Part shown: positions 46,030 through 57,292 of the stretch, piece by piece
Layout of the letters: every line of letters begins with the position of its first letter
Numbering within the stretch: position 1 is the stretch's first letter
Assembly (NCBI GenBank): GCA_949126835.1
Contig: OX421506.1
Location: forward strand, 23,583,301-23,647,300
Reading direction: 5' to 3'
Length of the DNA stretch: 64,000 nt
From: Anisus vortex
Taxonomy: Eukaryota > Mollusca > Gastropoda > Planorbidae
Translations under genes and position numbers: made by a program
The notes under the pieces: model-generated
Databases searched by the model: none
What the model was told of the DNA's origin: nothing
Seen by the model: only the letters and a program-made list of their open reading frames with translations

Positions 46030-46365
46030 AGTTCGAGAGTTTTCGGCTCTGCGCCCAGCACCTGCGAGTGTTACTCCTGGATCGGGCTACACTGAGTCAT
46101 GGCTGAAGTGTGCTGAGGTGGCGCTGGCCTATGATCCATTCTCCGCCATCCTCTGTGCTCTTAACTATTGCCGGTCCGTAAGTCCCCGGGGTTGGAATCC
46201 CAGATGGAATGATATGGGTTTTTTTTTTGTCGGGTCTGGAGAGTCTATGCCATTCTCCCCAGCTCTTATGGCGTACCTGACTTTAGAGGGAGAGAAAAGT
46301 AAAGACGGCTGGGAATTAAATTGGCTGCACAATACCCTCATTAATGTCGCGGCCCCCTGAAATTC
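46030..46365 (+). repeat. Diverged SINE-like repeat
   Basis: A B-box-like GGGTTGGAATCCC (about 46190-46203) precedes a body ending GAAAAGTAAAGACGGCTGGG and GGCTGCACAATACCC. That body resembles the GTAAAGGCGGC and GGCCACACAATCACC segments of SINE B. Possibly an older relative. Confidence 0.45.
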
Positions 46366-48094
46366 TTGAGCACTGCGACACAAGCCCTGTTGACAAAATT
46401 ATCTGAAAATGGATGCTTCACTTTTATAAAGACACATATTTCCTTCCAACGTATAACTTCGTTCGTCAACACAGGGACTAGAGGGATCATTTTAGTTAAA
46501 CCTTAACCGAGTTACCTTCTTAATCCTTGGATACGCTGCTGCACTATGACATAACATTAAGACATGACATTCACCCTACCTCTCGACACCCACCCCTGCC
46601 AGTTTACGGCCTGCTTCACTCTATTATCTGACCTACTTATCCTGTTCCAGTGTCTACATGTTCAGTCTTCCGTAATGGTTCTATTGTGTCTGCATGCCAT
46701 ATCATGCGATCAGTTGATGTTCCTTATTCAAGTGTGGCCACCTGTATGTGTTTATGTGCCTATATATCAGTAGCGTAGCCAGGGGGGTAGCAGGGGGAGC
46801 GGCCGCTCACCCTACGCCCATTTTCCAATAAATGGGGCCTTTTCAATAATAAACATTTGTTTTTCCAATGACAGAGAGTGGTGCCTTTTTTCATTTTAAG
46901 AATAGAAAGGTGAACTCTTTTCAAGAAAAAAGAGGGACATTTTCAATAATGAAAACGTAGGTCTTTTTAATGAATAAAACGTTTGACATATTTAGGAATT
47001 TTAAAAAGTGCGACATTTTAAATGTTAAGAAGTGGGACCTTTTTAAGACTGAAAAAGGACATCCTTTAAGAAAACAGTATTTAAACAAAATCATTAATGA
47101 ACGTTCACACTATTTGTTAATTTCTAAAAATGTATTAGAGTCTAGATCTAACGTTGTCAAGATAAAATTTCTAGTAACTGTATAAAATTCCTTTTATTAT
47201 GATCTCAGACTCTGAGATTTTCTTTCATGTTTTAAGACCTAGGATATATGTTCTGGCTTCAATTATAGTGAAGCGGTAAAATTACGTGGTAATCAGACAT
47301 AGTAGGTAGTTAATGTAATGTTTAGATTTGTACTTTTTAATTTTCATGTAATGCAATATTTATATAACTTTCAACTATATTATATATTTTTTTTTACTTC
47401 ATTGATATAATTCTTTATTTTTTATTTATTTTTTAAAAGGAAAAATAGAAAACATTTTGAAATATTAATGCAAAAAAATAAAACGGGTTAATTATCTCCC
47501 TTTAATTATTTGAAAGTTTCCAAATTTGATTCTTTAGTGCTGCCAGACAAGTTATGTTTTGTATCATAAATAATATTACTTAGGCCCCCCTATTCATTTA
47601 AATTTCCTTATTCAAATATAGTATCGTGGTATTTAAATCAGCTATATAATAATTAGAATTTACATTAAACAGTTGTAAATAAACATTTCCCGCATAATTG
47701 TTTAAAGTCGATTTAAGTATTTTTCAACATTAATAATTACAATAACAACAATTACATAATATATTGCTAGTATATAAGCCTGTTATATTTATTACAATAA
47801 TAAAACAAATATGTTAGAATTCATTAAGCATTTTTTATGCTTAATTAAAGAAGACGAGTTATACAAGCACTATTTTAAATGTAATTAATCTGTATTAATT
47901 GATGAGCGCCTTGTTATTGAGTGCACTTCGCTAAAAGTTGTACGCTGAACCAAAAGCTGAAAGTAGAGTGAATGCCCAGCAGTTAAGAAAAGCACTCGAC
48001 CTGCAGAGTTTGCAGTTAAAAAAATCTCCTTCTTGGAGGTATCTCGCGTGGCACTGAAAATCACTCTGCGTGCCAACTTTGCCACCCCTGCTCT

Positions 48095-48265
48095 AGAGTT
48101 TCTAGGCTTAGAGATTTAACTTTTGGTGTTACTTTTGCCAGTTGTAAATATTCGCTAGTAATGAACCCTGCAGCTCTTTTCTGAACTTGTTCTAATAAGA
48201 TAAGATAAGATTGCTCTATTGATCCAAATAAATGGAAATTTGATTTGTACTCAAACACAATAGAC
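48095..48265 (-). pseudogene. LINE RT C-terminal fragment
   Basis: The minus strand has LLEQVQKRAAGFITSEY followed by KVKSLSLETL, the end of a Jockey-type RT ORF. The sequence just upstream on this strand is a 3'-half fragment of the 205-bp MITE family, so the two are spliced by insertion. Confidence 0.6.
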
Positions 48266-48329
48266 ATCTACGCATACTATCATACCATTTTTCATACAAG
48301 AAAAAAGTAGGCCTATCATTTAGGAGTCA

Positions 48330-49010
48330 GCTATTGAGCCATTGTATTTTCTGTCTGAAAGATGATTCTTTTGAAAGAATCCTTTGATAGTGGAACAAAA
48401 GAGTTCCTAAATCTCTCTGTTCTTGCTCTTATTTAAAGAAGCCGACCACTTCGACTAGATATTATGTAACTACCATGAAGCGGGTGTGCAGGATCTTGGA
48501 GGATTTTATCAATCATAGACAGGCACCTTGAACTGAAAATATCTGCAAGAGATGGTCATTCTGTCTGTGTAGTACGAGAGGCTTTGTTTATTAGGCGGTC
48601 TATCTGGTGTTTGTTCAATGTGGTGGAATTACCATACCAGCAGGTGATTGCAAAGGTTATGATGCTACCAACAGTCCCTGAGTAAAAGAGATTCATAATG
48701 GATTTCTCTATTTGAAATTTTTTTAGTTTACTAAGACAGAAAAGTCGTTGGTGCAGAGGCTTTGGCAGTGTTCAGACCAAGTCAGTTTGTCAGTAATTGT
48801 GACGCCAAGATATTTATATTGCGAGACTTGATCTATTCTTTGGTGCATCTATATATGTGCATCCTGAAATCAGCAGTATCAATCCATTTTGCAGGCTTTT
48901 CCGCCACTAATAGATCTAATCTAGTTGCTCGGAAAAGAATCGTCAATAGTGAAATAAAAACTGCAGTAATACACATCGTGTGTAGCCTACCCTGAGGCAC
49001 ATGGTATTCT
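48330..49010 (-). pseudogene. LINE RT C-terminal fragment, CR1/Rex-like
   Basis: The minus strand in broken frames carries ITFAITCWYGNSTTLNK, RLINKASRTTQ, KILQDPAHPLHGSY and RTERFRNSFVPLS. This is the familiar 'CWYGN ... HPLH ... SGRR ... SF.P' ending of CR1/Rex-type LINE proteins. It lies inside the 2.4-kb DNA element. Confidence 0.7.
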
Positions 49011-49303
49011 TGTTAGACTTGAAAAAGATGAATTTTTAGTTCTTCTGTTAATCTAGAAAATAAAGTGCTTAAGGCGGTGCCCTTTTCTTAAAAGTTTTGC
49101 TCCCTCCTATCACCAAAACTTAGCTACGCCACTGGTGTGTATATATATATATATGTATATATGCGCGCGTGTGTGTGTGTGATGCCAAACTTTTAAAAAG
49201 ATTTTATTTTCCCTTTTGTCATGCTACAGAGAACTTATGAGCGACTTTAAAAAAAAAGTCTCTATTTTAATTTTTCGGCGGCACGGTGACCGAGCGGCAG
49301 CGT

Positions 49304-49502
49304 GTTCGCCTGGCGTTCGGCTGGCGTTCGGCTGGCGTTCGGCTGGCGTTCGGCTGGCGTTCGGCTGGCGTTCGGCTGGCGTTCGGCTGGCGTTCGGCTG
49401 GCGTTCGGCTGGCGTTCGGCTGGCGTTCGGCTGGCGTTCGGCTGGCGTTCGGCTGGCGTTCGGCTGGCGTTCGGCTGGCGTTCGGCTGGCGTTCGGCTGG
49501 CA
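49304..49502. repeat. 11-bp minisatellite inside SINE B
   Basis: About 18 copies of GTTCGGCTGGC, almost perfect. The unit is the sequence just after the A-box in other SINE B copies (GCGTTCGGCTGG), so it arose by slippage there. All-frame open reading across it is an artefact of an 11-bp period. Confidence 0.97.
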
Positions 49503-49558
49503 TTCCGAAGTTGGTGTTCTGTTAGTTGGGGTAAAGTAAAAGCCGTAGTATGCCGTGG

Positions 49559-49804
49559 ACAAGCAGCTCAATACTGTGCATACACACACGAACATAACCA
49601 ATCAGAGTTGAGTTCTCCCTATCCTTTATAACCTAACCGATACTGACTATTACCAAAAATACTACAAAGCCATCCCTAACCTATTTAAACTAATCGATAC
49701 TAACTATTTATCACTAAGTCTATCGGGTCCGAATAGCCTCTTCGATAAATTAAAGCTCTGATGTAGTATGTTCGTGTGTGTACGCACAGTATTTAGCTGC
49801 TTGT
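49559..49804. mobile_element. 246-bp MITE with 38-bp inverted ends
   Basis: Terminal inverted repeats of 38 bp begin ACAAGCAGCT and differ at two positions. It is flanked by the perfect 8-bp duplication TGCCGTGG (49551-49558 and 49805-49812), and it interrupts the SINE B consensus exactly there. The 8-bp duplication fits hAT, P or Merlin-type elements; no transposase is present. Confidence 0.92.
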
Positions 49805-50044
49805 TGCCGTGGCCATAGAAACTGGTGAACGCTGCTTCGCCGACATTATCATCAATTTAGTCCGAAGGGTACATTACTAAACTTTACTTTATATTAATTT
49901 CTCAGAACAGCCTTCTGGATGACAAAATATCGTCAGAAGGCTAATAAACCCCTTTCCGTCATCGTATCTAGCTATAACTGGGCGACTGACGTGTTGCCTA
50001 TGTCAACCTATTCTTTCAAATTTTCAGCCACACCTCCACCTCCT

Positions 50045-51420
50045 AACTAGGTTTTACTGTGCTTTTTTTTTTATTTTTTCGCATTTTTAATCCTGTTTGA
50101 ACGAATTTGACAGACACATTTATTTGTCCCTAATTAAACCCTTTTTTTTTATTAACCTGATCAAAATTTGTAATATATGGCAGGCGATTAGATCTTCGTA
50201 TACTAATAAACATGTTTTACACCATGCCATTGAGCTGAAAATTGACACATAGACCTGTTTACAATAACAACTCATCCATATACATTTTCAGCCATTTAAC
50301 GTTATTGTCATGTTTTTCTTGTATCCATTTTGTTTTTGTTCTTATATTTTTAAAATCTATAGTACAGTTGAATGTCTTTAATATAAGCTATTATATATTT
50401 TGTTTTCATTTTGCTGAAAAGTTCATGAAGGGTTCTACAGTAGGCCTAATAGTATCTATGTCGAAATTCACTAAATGTACTGCATTCCAACAAAATATGT
50501 GAAACTGTTCAGGTGACATTGCAAAAAGCACCATTGGGGGCCGTTTCTCGATTCAAGAAAAAGGAATGTGTTAGTTTTGTATATCCTGTACGTCGTACGT
50601 AGTCTGCGGAGAATAACTTAGCCGTTCGAATTAGTTGACCGGTATCATTAAGTATCATGCCAGGTTTTCGAGATATTCAAATATTGCCGTTTATTGCATT
50701 CGGTTCAAAATCTATGTTTTTACCGTTTTTCCTGTTCTTAAAGAAGAATATGAATGAGGAGAGATGCGCGTTTATTTAAAATAGACACAATAAAGTGCTA
50801 ATGGTGGACTTATAGAACAATACATTGTACATGTTTGTATAGTGTTTTGTGTGTATAGAATATTATTATAGTTTTCAATTTGTATTTGGAATTGTCTCGA
50901 TAGTTCATTTAGAGTTATTTATTTATATTTTATTATGGCCTAGGTATTATTGGCTTATAATTGTATAGATAATTATTTGTATTATGACGGGACAACACCG
51001 ATATGTTTTTTCATAGTCTCTACAACTCTCTAGTACGCAGTTTCCTTTGCATTCTGAATACTTCTGCACCGAAATCTATATAAGGCACGCATTGGTGTCA
51101 TTATTTGTTGTTGTTCTTGCTTTACGATAAAAAAAGCTTCTTAATATTGACCAGTGACGTTGAATGTTATTATTGTACATAAGTATAAGCATTGAATTCT
51201 TCTTTAAACATTCATCCAGTGGCTTGAGTGTATTATTTCAAAGGGGGACAACACTCTTGACAGACGACGGAAGACCCGGATTTGTAGACATATTAACTAC
51301 GCATTTCACTCTTTCTTCGTGAGTCACAACAGGCTAGATCTTCCAACGGCTAATGTCCATGCATTAAAACAATGCATACAAAGGATTTATACGATTATAA
51401 ACTAGTCACCATACTTCCCT
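50045..51420. other. AT-rich DNA without recognised genes
   Basis: No exon, ORF or repeat that I can name. It is not obviously matched in segmental copy 1, where Helitron-like units occupy the equivalent place. Confidence 0.4.
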
Positions 51421-51764
51421 TCTTCAGTTGCTATGTCTCTTTATTCTTCTAAAAAGTGTTTTTTTTAAAGTAATTCCCAAGCAACCGACGAAAGCTATAA
51501 AATTATTATGTTATGGAGAAAGGGGTGGTGTATTGATCCATCCCCCCCTCCCACCCACAACAACCCCCACCATCGTCAACGATCCCCATTCAATTCCCTC
51601 CTCACAACACAGGTGTCCAAAAATAAGGTTATAGAATTCGATCAAGCATGCAAGCCTGTCTAGACATGTAAATGACCTCTAATCTGACATAAGCGGCATG
51701 TCGATGAAAAACGAAACTATTTTTTGTCCTCAAAGATCGAAAACAAAAAATCTGCAGACGTTTG

Positions 51765-51774
51765 TATAAAAAGA
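51765..51774 (+). promoter_or_regulatory. TATA box of the CpeT-like paralogue
   Basis: TATAAAAAGA 155 bp before the ATG, preceded by CTGCAGACG as in copy 1. Confidence 0.5.
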
Positions 51775-51920
51775 GAGCTGAGTTAGCGCCAAGATCATTT
51801 GCTGGTTAGGACGTTGGGTCTTTTTGAGGGTAGCAGTGCCAATGGTGGAAGTAAAACAAAAACAAATACGGTCTAACTGTCAAACTATTAAGGGAATTTT
51901 GGGTTTGAAGCATCTCGAAA

Positions 51921-54909
51921 ATGAACGTTTTTGCTTATGCTGTTCTGTTGTTTGCTGTCTTTGTTGGGACATTACAGCAAAATGAAGAGCGAGGTGTAGT
52001 TTTTATTTTTCATTTTCTCTCCCATATTGATAAGTAGATCTTTGATAGTTTAAACAAAACAGTTTTTATATATGCAAAGTTTAAACGTTATGTTTTTTTT
52101 AATACATATTTTTGATTAATATATTTCAAAATATCTTATCGACTTATCTATTTGTGGACCTTAAAGACATCTTATCTTAGAGTTTCGAAAAAAAAGCTAA
52201 TTACTAGTACATAATTGATGAAGAAGATAATTGTTTCTTACTAGGGCTGGATATGGACCCTTAGTGGTCCTAATAAACAAACAAATATTTTTAGGCCTCT
52301 CCTCATATAAGGGGTTAGAAACATAAACAATAGCATACTATTAAATACAGCTGTTTTTATTTCATTTAAAAAAAAAACAATGACAGTAATGTAGAAAACT
52401 ATTTTAATTGTACAGGTTTACTTTCCAATCCACTTTTATTATTTAATATGAAAATGTTTCTCTTACTTTTCATTCATTTAAAAATATTTTCAAAAGAGTT
52501 ATAAAAGTTGTATGTGACTCTTTTTTTTGTTGCGATTGTGGTTCCGTTGCACCACGTTAATGATCCAAGGGGAAATTCCGCAGGTGGGGAGCGAAAATAA
52601 GTACATGCTCTGCGATGACCATACCGTACGTTACGCGATAAGACTTATCGGCGTGCCGTGGATTGGCTAGTCTTGGACAGGATCTTAGTGTGCCCTCCCT
52701 CACATGATCCATCTCTTTACATCTTTATGCCCTGGACTCAATATAAACATTATATAGAAGCACGTCTGTCACCAGAAACATCATCAGAATTCTTTAGGGC
52801 ACTAGTGTTAACTGCTTGATCCCATCACACCACCTGTCATGGTCTTTCTGTAGTTCTTTGAGAGCCACTAAAGGACAAGCTGGTTCACTTATGTACGCCA
52901 TCCTTCCATTTTTATATTCTCTGTCTGCCGCTTGTCCTTCCAACTTACATTGTCCCATCGGCTCTTTAGATAATTAATAATAATATGTCCTTTATTATCT
53001 TTGTTATGGGGCCATGACAATATGGGATTCTTCTCGAATCTCTTCGCTCGTAGTGTGCTCCGTGCTTGAAACGCTCGCCTTTCGTTTGCCTTTAAACACC
53101 CTGGTTTGTTTTATTCAATGGTGTTAATCTGTAAAAATCGCAAAAACAGTTCATCTTCTGTTTAATAGGTTTTGACATCATGAACTTATTTTCTAAATTA
53201 GCGTGCCCCAATCTCTCCCCCCCCCCCTTTTTTTGTTTAATATTATTTATATTTTTTTAAACTCATGATCCACTAACTTTTGCTTCGCTTAAAGCGTAAA
53301 AGAAGCATACAATAACAGATATTTCGTTGACTCCTCAGCATTAGTTGAGCAAAGTTTAGGGACATTGTTCCGACTACACAGTTTCCCTGTAACTGGTGAA
53401 CGTTGTTTGAACAGTCCTATATAAAAGGAAACATTACATTTTTTGTTTACTTTATAATCTTCTTATATAATTCTTGTTTATTCGTTAATTTATTTTTTTT
53501 AAATAAACTTAGACCTATTACTAATCACCGTATTTTAAGGTTATACAATGGGCGCAGTTTCCAAAGGATGTCCCTTTGAAATGCTTTCAAACTTAGTGTG
53601 TGTTCGGGACCGTGTTTTTCCGTACTGCGAAATATTGCTGTCTACTTTTTTTATTATTAACTTTTTTTATTGTTTGGTATTTGTTTTCTTTTGATCGTAT
53701 TATTGTTAGTTTTATATTATTAATAAGAAGTCAGAAGCTTGACATCAACAATCCATTTGCATATTGTGTAAAATGGCAGCAAATTGATTCCGTTCCGATC
53801 TATTATAGATCAGTGGCATAGTAAGTTTTAGACACAATTTTGTTTATATCGGTAAGTGCAGTGGACATTTTTAGTTTTTCCTTTCTTCTATAGATCAGTG
53901 CTTTTCTTCACTTTGCGCAAACCAATTTATTAAAAAGGCGCAATCCATTCTTTTTATAGATCAGTGGACATAACCTACCAAAAAGTAACCAAGTTTAGAC
54001 TATTATTAAAATAGAATGCGAGAGTAAGATTTTCTTAAAATCAAGCAAATTTAAAGCTTTATATCCTAAATTTACAAGAAGTCTAGAATATCCATGTTAA
54101 ACGTCCAAGCTAAAATTTACCATGACTATCATAGCCTCAAATCAGAAGACCTTATCGTTAAGAATCTAAACTATATTAGAAAAAAACAATATCTAAAATT
54201 ATTTCTTGCTAACCTAAAAATCAATATTTTCTTGAAATTACAAAAAAAACAACTTTATTTCTAAACTATCCATATTAAACGTCAAAGCTAGAATTTTACC
54301 ATAAAGCTTTCATCGACTTGAATCTTTTCATAGATCAGTGATTAAAACCTTATCGACCGAAATCAAGAATAGTAAGCATTCTTGTAAAGAATCAAACAAT
54401 ATACTTTATCGGCAATTTTCCGAGTCTAAAATCTTCATGAAAACTAAGCAGTCTAGAATCTTCTGGAAAATCTGTTTGTCTAAATATCTAAGAAAAAGTT
54501 TTGCAATCTAGAATTTGCTAAAAAGAATCTGGCACAAAATGCGTTTTGGTCTAGATTCTAGGAGATTGTGGCGAACAATGGTCGAGTTGTGCTACTGAAA
54601 CTTCGAGCATGCTGGAAGCTCTACAGCAGGTGAAAGCAGGCAAACACACTTCGCCAGCTTTGAGGCCCATGGGTACAGAAGCGACCTAATGCTACCAGAT
54701 TTTTTGAAATGGTGAAACAAAACCAAGTTCTCAATCTATGTTTTTAAACTTGTAAATGTGTTTGTGTGTTTATTGCATTTCAGAATCCACCTATTTTCAG
54801 CGCTGTTGTCACCTGTAACCAGATCAAAGTTAGCTTTACAGATGTCAGTTTACTGCCATCAACTCCAGAACCCTATAGAATGTACTTCGTTTTGGAAAAA
54901 AGCTAAGAA
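51921..54909 (+). pseudogene. CpeT-like paralogue with exons missing
   Basis: Exon 1 (51921-51993) has the same 73-nt length as copy 1 and encodes a near-identical signal peptide (MNVFAYAVLLFAVFVGTLQ), with a weakened donor GTGTAG. Exon 5 (54784-54909) encodes NPPIFSAVVTCNQIKVSF like copy 1 but has one extra base and a TAA at 54904-54906. I found no counterpart of exons 2-4 between them and no exon 6 after. Unless exons lie in diverged sequence I could not spot, this is a broken duplicate. Confidence 0.75.
51994..54783. other. Interior of the paralogue, no exons recognised
   Basis: Mostly AT-rich. At 52530-52960 base composition is more balanced; one minus-strand frame (about 52795-52905) reads like protein (ALKELQKDHDRWCDG) but matched nothing I know. 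The phrase ATAGATCAGTG recurs at about 53806, 53892, 53959 and 54333. Confidence 0.4.
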
Positions 54910-55264
54910 GTAAGTTTAATCGATCTTCGCAATTTTTACTAAGAAGAAGAAAAAAGAACATAACTAGCTCGTCAAAATTAAAAAACAAAAACTATCTGGA
55001 ATTATCACATTAACCAGCTAGTTAAACCAGGTCAATTCTGTACACAGAGGACTTAAATCTGACTTTAGAACTGGCGAATTTTTTTTTCTTTTTGCAATAG
55101 GCTTTCAAGGACTGTATTTGTCAGTCATATCTATATAGTCACATTACCATAACAATGAGTTTGGTCTTCGTTCCCCTTTCCCTACTTCATATTTTACCGC
55201 TAAAATGTTATTGGAGGGGTCAACAGCCTCGTTTTAAAATGTCTCGTTTTTCCTTGTTAGTTAA

Positions 55265-55564
55265 ACCATAGACTATAATATACATTTATACATGGACCGT
55301 TTGCTTTAGTATTTCTGCTATATGATGACTCGAAATACTGCTTTTCGGAATTCCCAATTCGAATAATTCTTTGCACTTCCGTTTTATTGAATCGCTTTGA
55401 TTTTCTCAATGAAAAATTACAATTAAAATCGAAAGTTCTATACAGCGGAAATATTTAAGAAACAAGGAGGTGCGTAAAAGTAATTTAAGATCGCCTTATT
55501 GGTTGCGCACGGAAAAAAAGTACATACAAGCTCTAAAAAAAGAGCATCTTATTATAGTCTATGG
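55265..55564. mobile_element. TTAA-flanked MITE (piggyBac-type)
   Basis: 300 bp with inverted ends CCATAGACTATAATA, flanked by TTAA on both sides (55261-55264 and 55565-55568). Segmental copy 1 has the unoccupied site (GTTAATTAAACC) near 41262-41273. A second copy is at 61907-62207. The TTAA target is characteristic of piggyBac. Confidence 0.88.
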
Positions 55565-56010
55565 TTAAACAACTCAACAAGCGAAGAGTTTCTGATTAGT
55601 CTTTTATATGCATTTTTGTTTGCATTTTTTATTACATATTTTGGTCTAAACTTTTCAATTTACTTCAGAAATATTTTCTTCATTACTTCATTATTTTCTC
55701 TTAAGAAAAATAGATAATAACTGCTTTTGAATTTACACTACAATGATTTTCTTAATTATTTCCCCTTGAGAGAAAAAGTTAAAACAAATTTTTTTTAGTT
55801 AATGATGAAGAACGTATCAAATAATATTTGCTCATCGGCAAACATTTCTCAAAATGAAAAATACTAGACTTAGACCACGGACGCAATAATCTTCTTTATA
55901 GAGCGTTTGTACTACATGAGATACGATTCAATGGGCCAAGATTCAGCTCCATATTCAGTGGCGAAGGCCAGGTTTTGACGCTAGGGGGAGCGAACTTTAA
56001 GGAAAAAGGC

Positions 56011-56848
56011 CCCACTTTTGGCAGTTTTTTTCCCGATTAATAGAAGAAGTAAGAATTTGCACATATGAAGTCTTACTAGAATAACCTGTGCTTGAGGATA
56101 CACACAGTGTAACAGTACAGTATTTATTTAACCATCTACGATTAATTTTCTAGCAACTATTGGTGATGGGAATTTCTGCAAAATTGATTGCATTTACTAC
56201 TCATTTTCGGGATGAACATCTAGTATCGAAAGTTATGTATAGAATCAACGCAAATGCTTCTAGAGGTCTGCATTCTTATTCTTTGAATATTGAAAGACGA
56301 GATAAATCGCCAGTAATAAGATTTTTTAGAGATACAATAAAAATGAGTTTTGACATTTTAATTTACTGTGTCTATGGTGTCCCAATTACAAAACACGGTC
56401 TCTATGATTCTAATTATTTCATCTCAACTGTTAACCCTTACAGTCCCGGGCGCGTATATAGCGGAACTGAAGGCAGCATAGATAGAAGTAGGTCGGTACG
56501 GGAAGGGTTAAAACACCAGGTCCGACGGTTATATCATTAACAAAATGTTAACAAACGTAATTGTGAAAGAAAAAGTTATTTCTCTTCTTTTCTTCTTTCT
56601 TTTCAATAGTGTGGGTATCATTAGTAGCAAAGTTCGTGTGACCAGGTTTGGGATCACTATACATATACGACCGAGAGGCAGAAAGCCAGCGCGTTTTAAG
56701 TCATATTATTACTTTTCGGTGAGTAAACCAGACTTGACCCCAACTTTTTTTTTAAGGATGCGAGCAATCTTACTCTTTGGGACTCGGAGAACTAACTCTG
56801 GTGTATTACGTACCAGTGATACATCACCGTAAAAGTTCGGACAAACGA
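56011..56848. other. Two uncharacterised small reading frames
   Basis: Open frames at 56160-56540 (126 codons) and 56545-56832 (95 codons), both plus strand. Neither shows a domain or a splice-consistent structure that I recognise, and both could be chance. A CAGTGGCGAAGGCCAGG string at 55956 resembles the end of the 219-bp MITE family. Confidence 0.25.
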
Positions 56849-57292
56849 TCAGGTCGTGATGGCCTGTTGTATTGAAAGCGCATCATTGGCGACGGTTATA
56901 GTGCCTATCACTTCCAAACCATTTACAAATCTTTCCCCAATTGCCTCGATTGTATGTTTGATGGCCTCCACCCCTGTCTCGTATTTGCAGATAGCAAAAC
57001 AAGGCCCGAACAAATATTCTCTTCTGGTACCCGTCCTTGAATTAACTTGTACGCTTCTAATCATCACTCCTGGAACTGCCTTCAGTAAACGCTTTGATGC
57101 ACACTTGATAGGGTGTAAAGTTTCGAGGGCGGTAGCAAGCTTCTCAGCGCAGCTACTGTGTTTTCCGACTGCGGGATCAGTCAAGAGCATAGGCCTACGT
57201 ACCTCCGGCAGATAGGGAGAAATATGTGGAAGAGGCTCCACTCCCGTCCATAGGGTCAAGCGGTCCATTGGGATATCGATCTCTCTGTTCAT
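56849..57292 (-). CDS. Unidentified 147-codon reading frame
   Basis: Starts at ATG 57292 on the minus strand and reads to 56849 with a markedly higher GC content than its surroundings and a varied amino acid make-up. No signal peptide, transmembrane segment or zinc motif is seen. A short phrase, EYLFGPCFAICKYETGVEAI, faintly recalls the 'FGP' segment of aldehyde-dehydrogenase-like proteins, but nothing else supports that. The opposite strand is also open (56856-57215), so the reading direction is uncertain. Could be an exon, a captured gene piece or chance. Confidence 0.3.
   Translation of the reverse strand: MNREIDIPMDRLTLWTGVEPLPHISPYLPEVRRPMLLTDPAVGKHSSCAEKLATALETLHPIKCASKRLLKAVPGVMIRSVQVNSRTGTRREYLFGPCFAICKYETGVEAIKHTIEAIGERFVNGLEVIGTITVANDALSIQQAITT

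Larger units (their letters stand above)
46768..49134. mobile_element. 2.4-kb non-autonomous DNA transposon, composite
   Basis: The ends are inverted: CAGTAGCGTAGCCA and, read inward from the right, CAGTGGCGTAGCTA. The whole block is absent from segmental copy 1, where GACCACCTGTG and the TCATGCTACA region are nearly adjacent (34633-34710). No transposase was found. Flanks are microsatellite-like, so the target duplication cannot be read. Inside are a MITE fragment (48052-48110) and LINE pieces. Confidence 0.6.
49276..49872 (+). repeat. SINE family B with internal expansion and insertion
   Basis: The head (GGTGACCGAGCGGCAGCG) is followed by an 11-bp minisatellite (49304-49502), then the SINE body, a MITE (49559-49804) and the SINE tail (AACTGGTGAACGCTGCTTCG to GTCCGAAGGGTAC). 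Confidence 0.88.
44990..56010. repeat. Segmental duplication, copy 2
   Basis: Collinear with copy 1 at 31735-41620, about 13-14 kb downstream. Private insertions: a MITE at 45356, a SINE-like segment at about 46030, a 2.4-kb DNA element at 46768, a SINE at 49276 and a TTAA MITE at 55265. It lacks the long TATC block and the middle exons found in copy 1. Confidence 0.75.

Noticed and set aside
49216..49631. Several frames of 78-125 codons on both strands
   Set aside because: All are readings of the 11-bp minisatellite in the SINE.
53800..54345. ATAGATCAGTG recurring four times as a regulatory cluster
   Set aside because: Irregular spacing in AT-rich DNA within a pseudogene; no supporting context.
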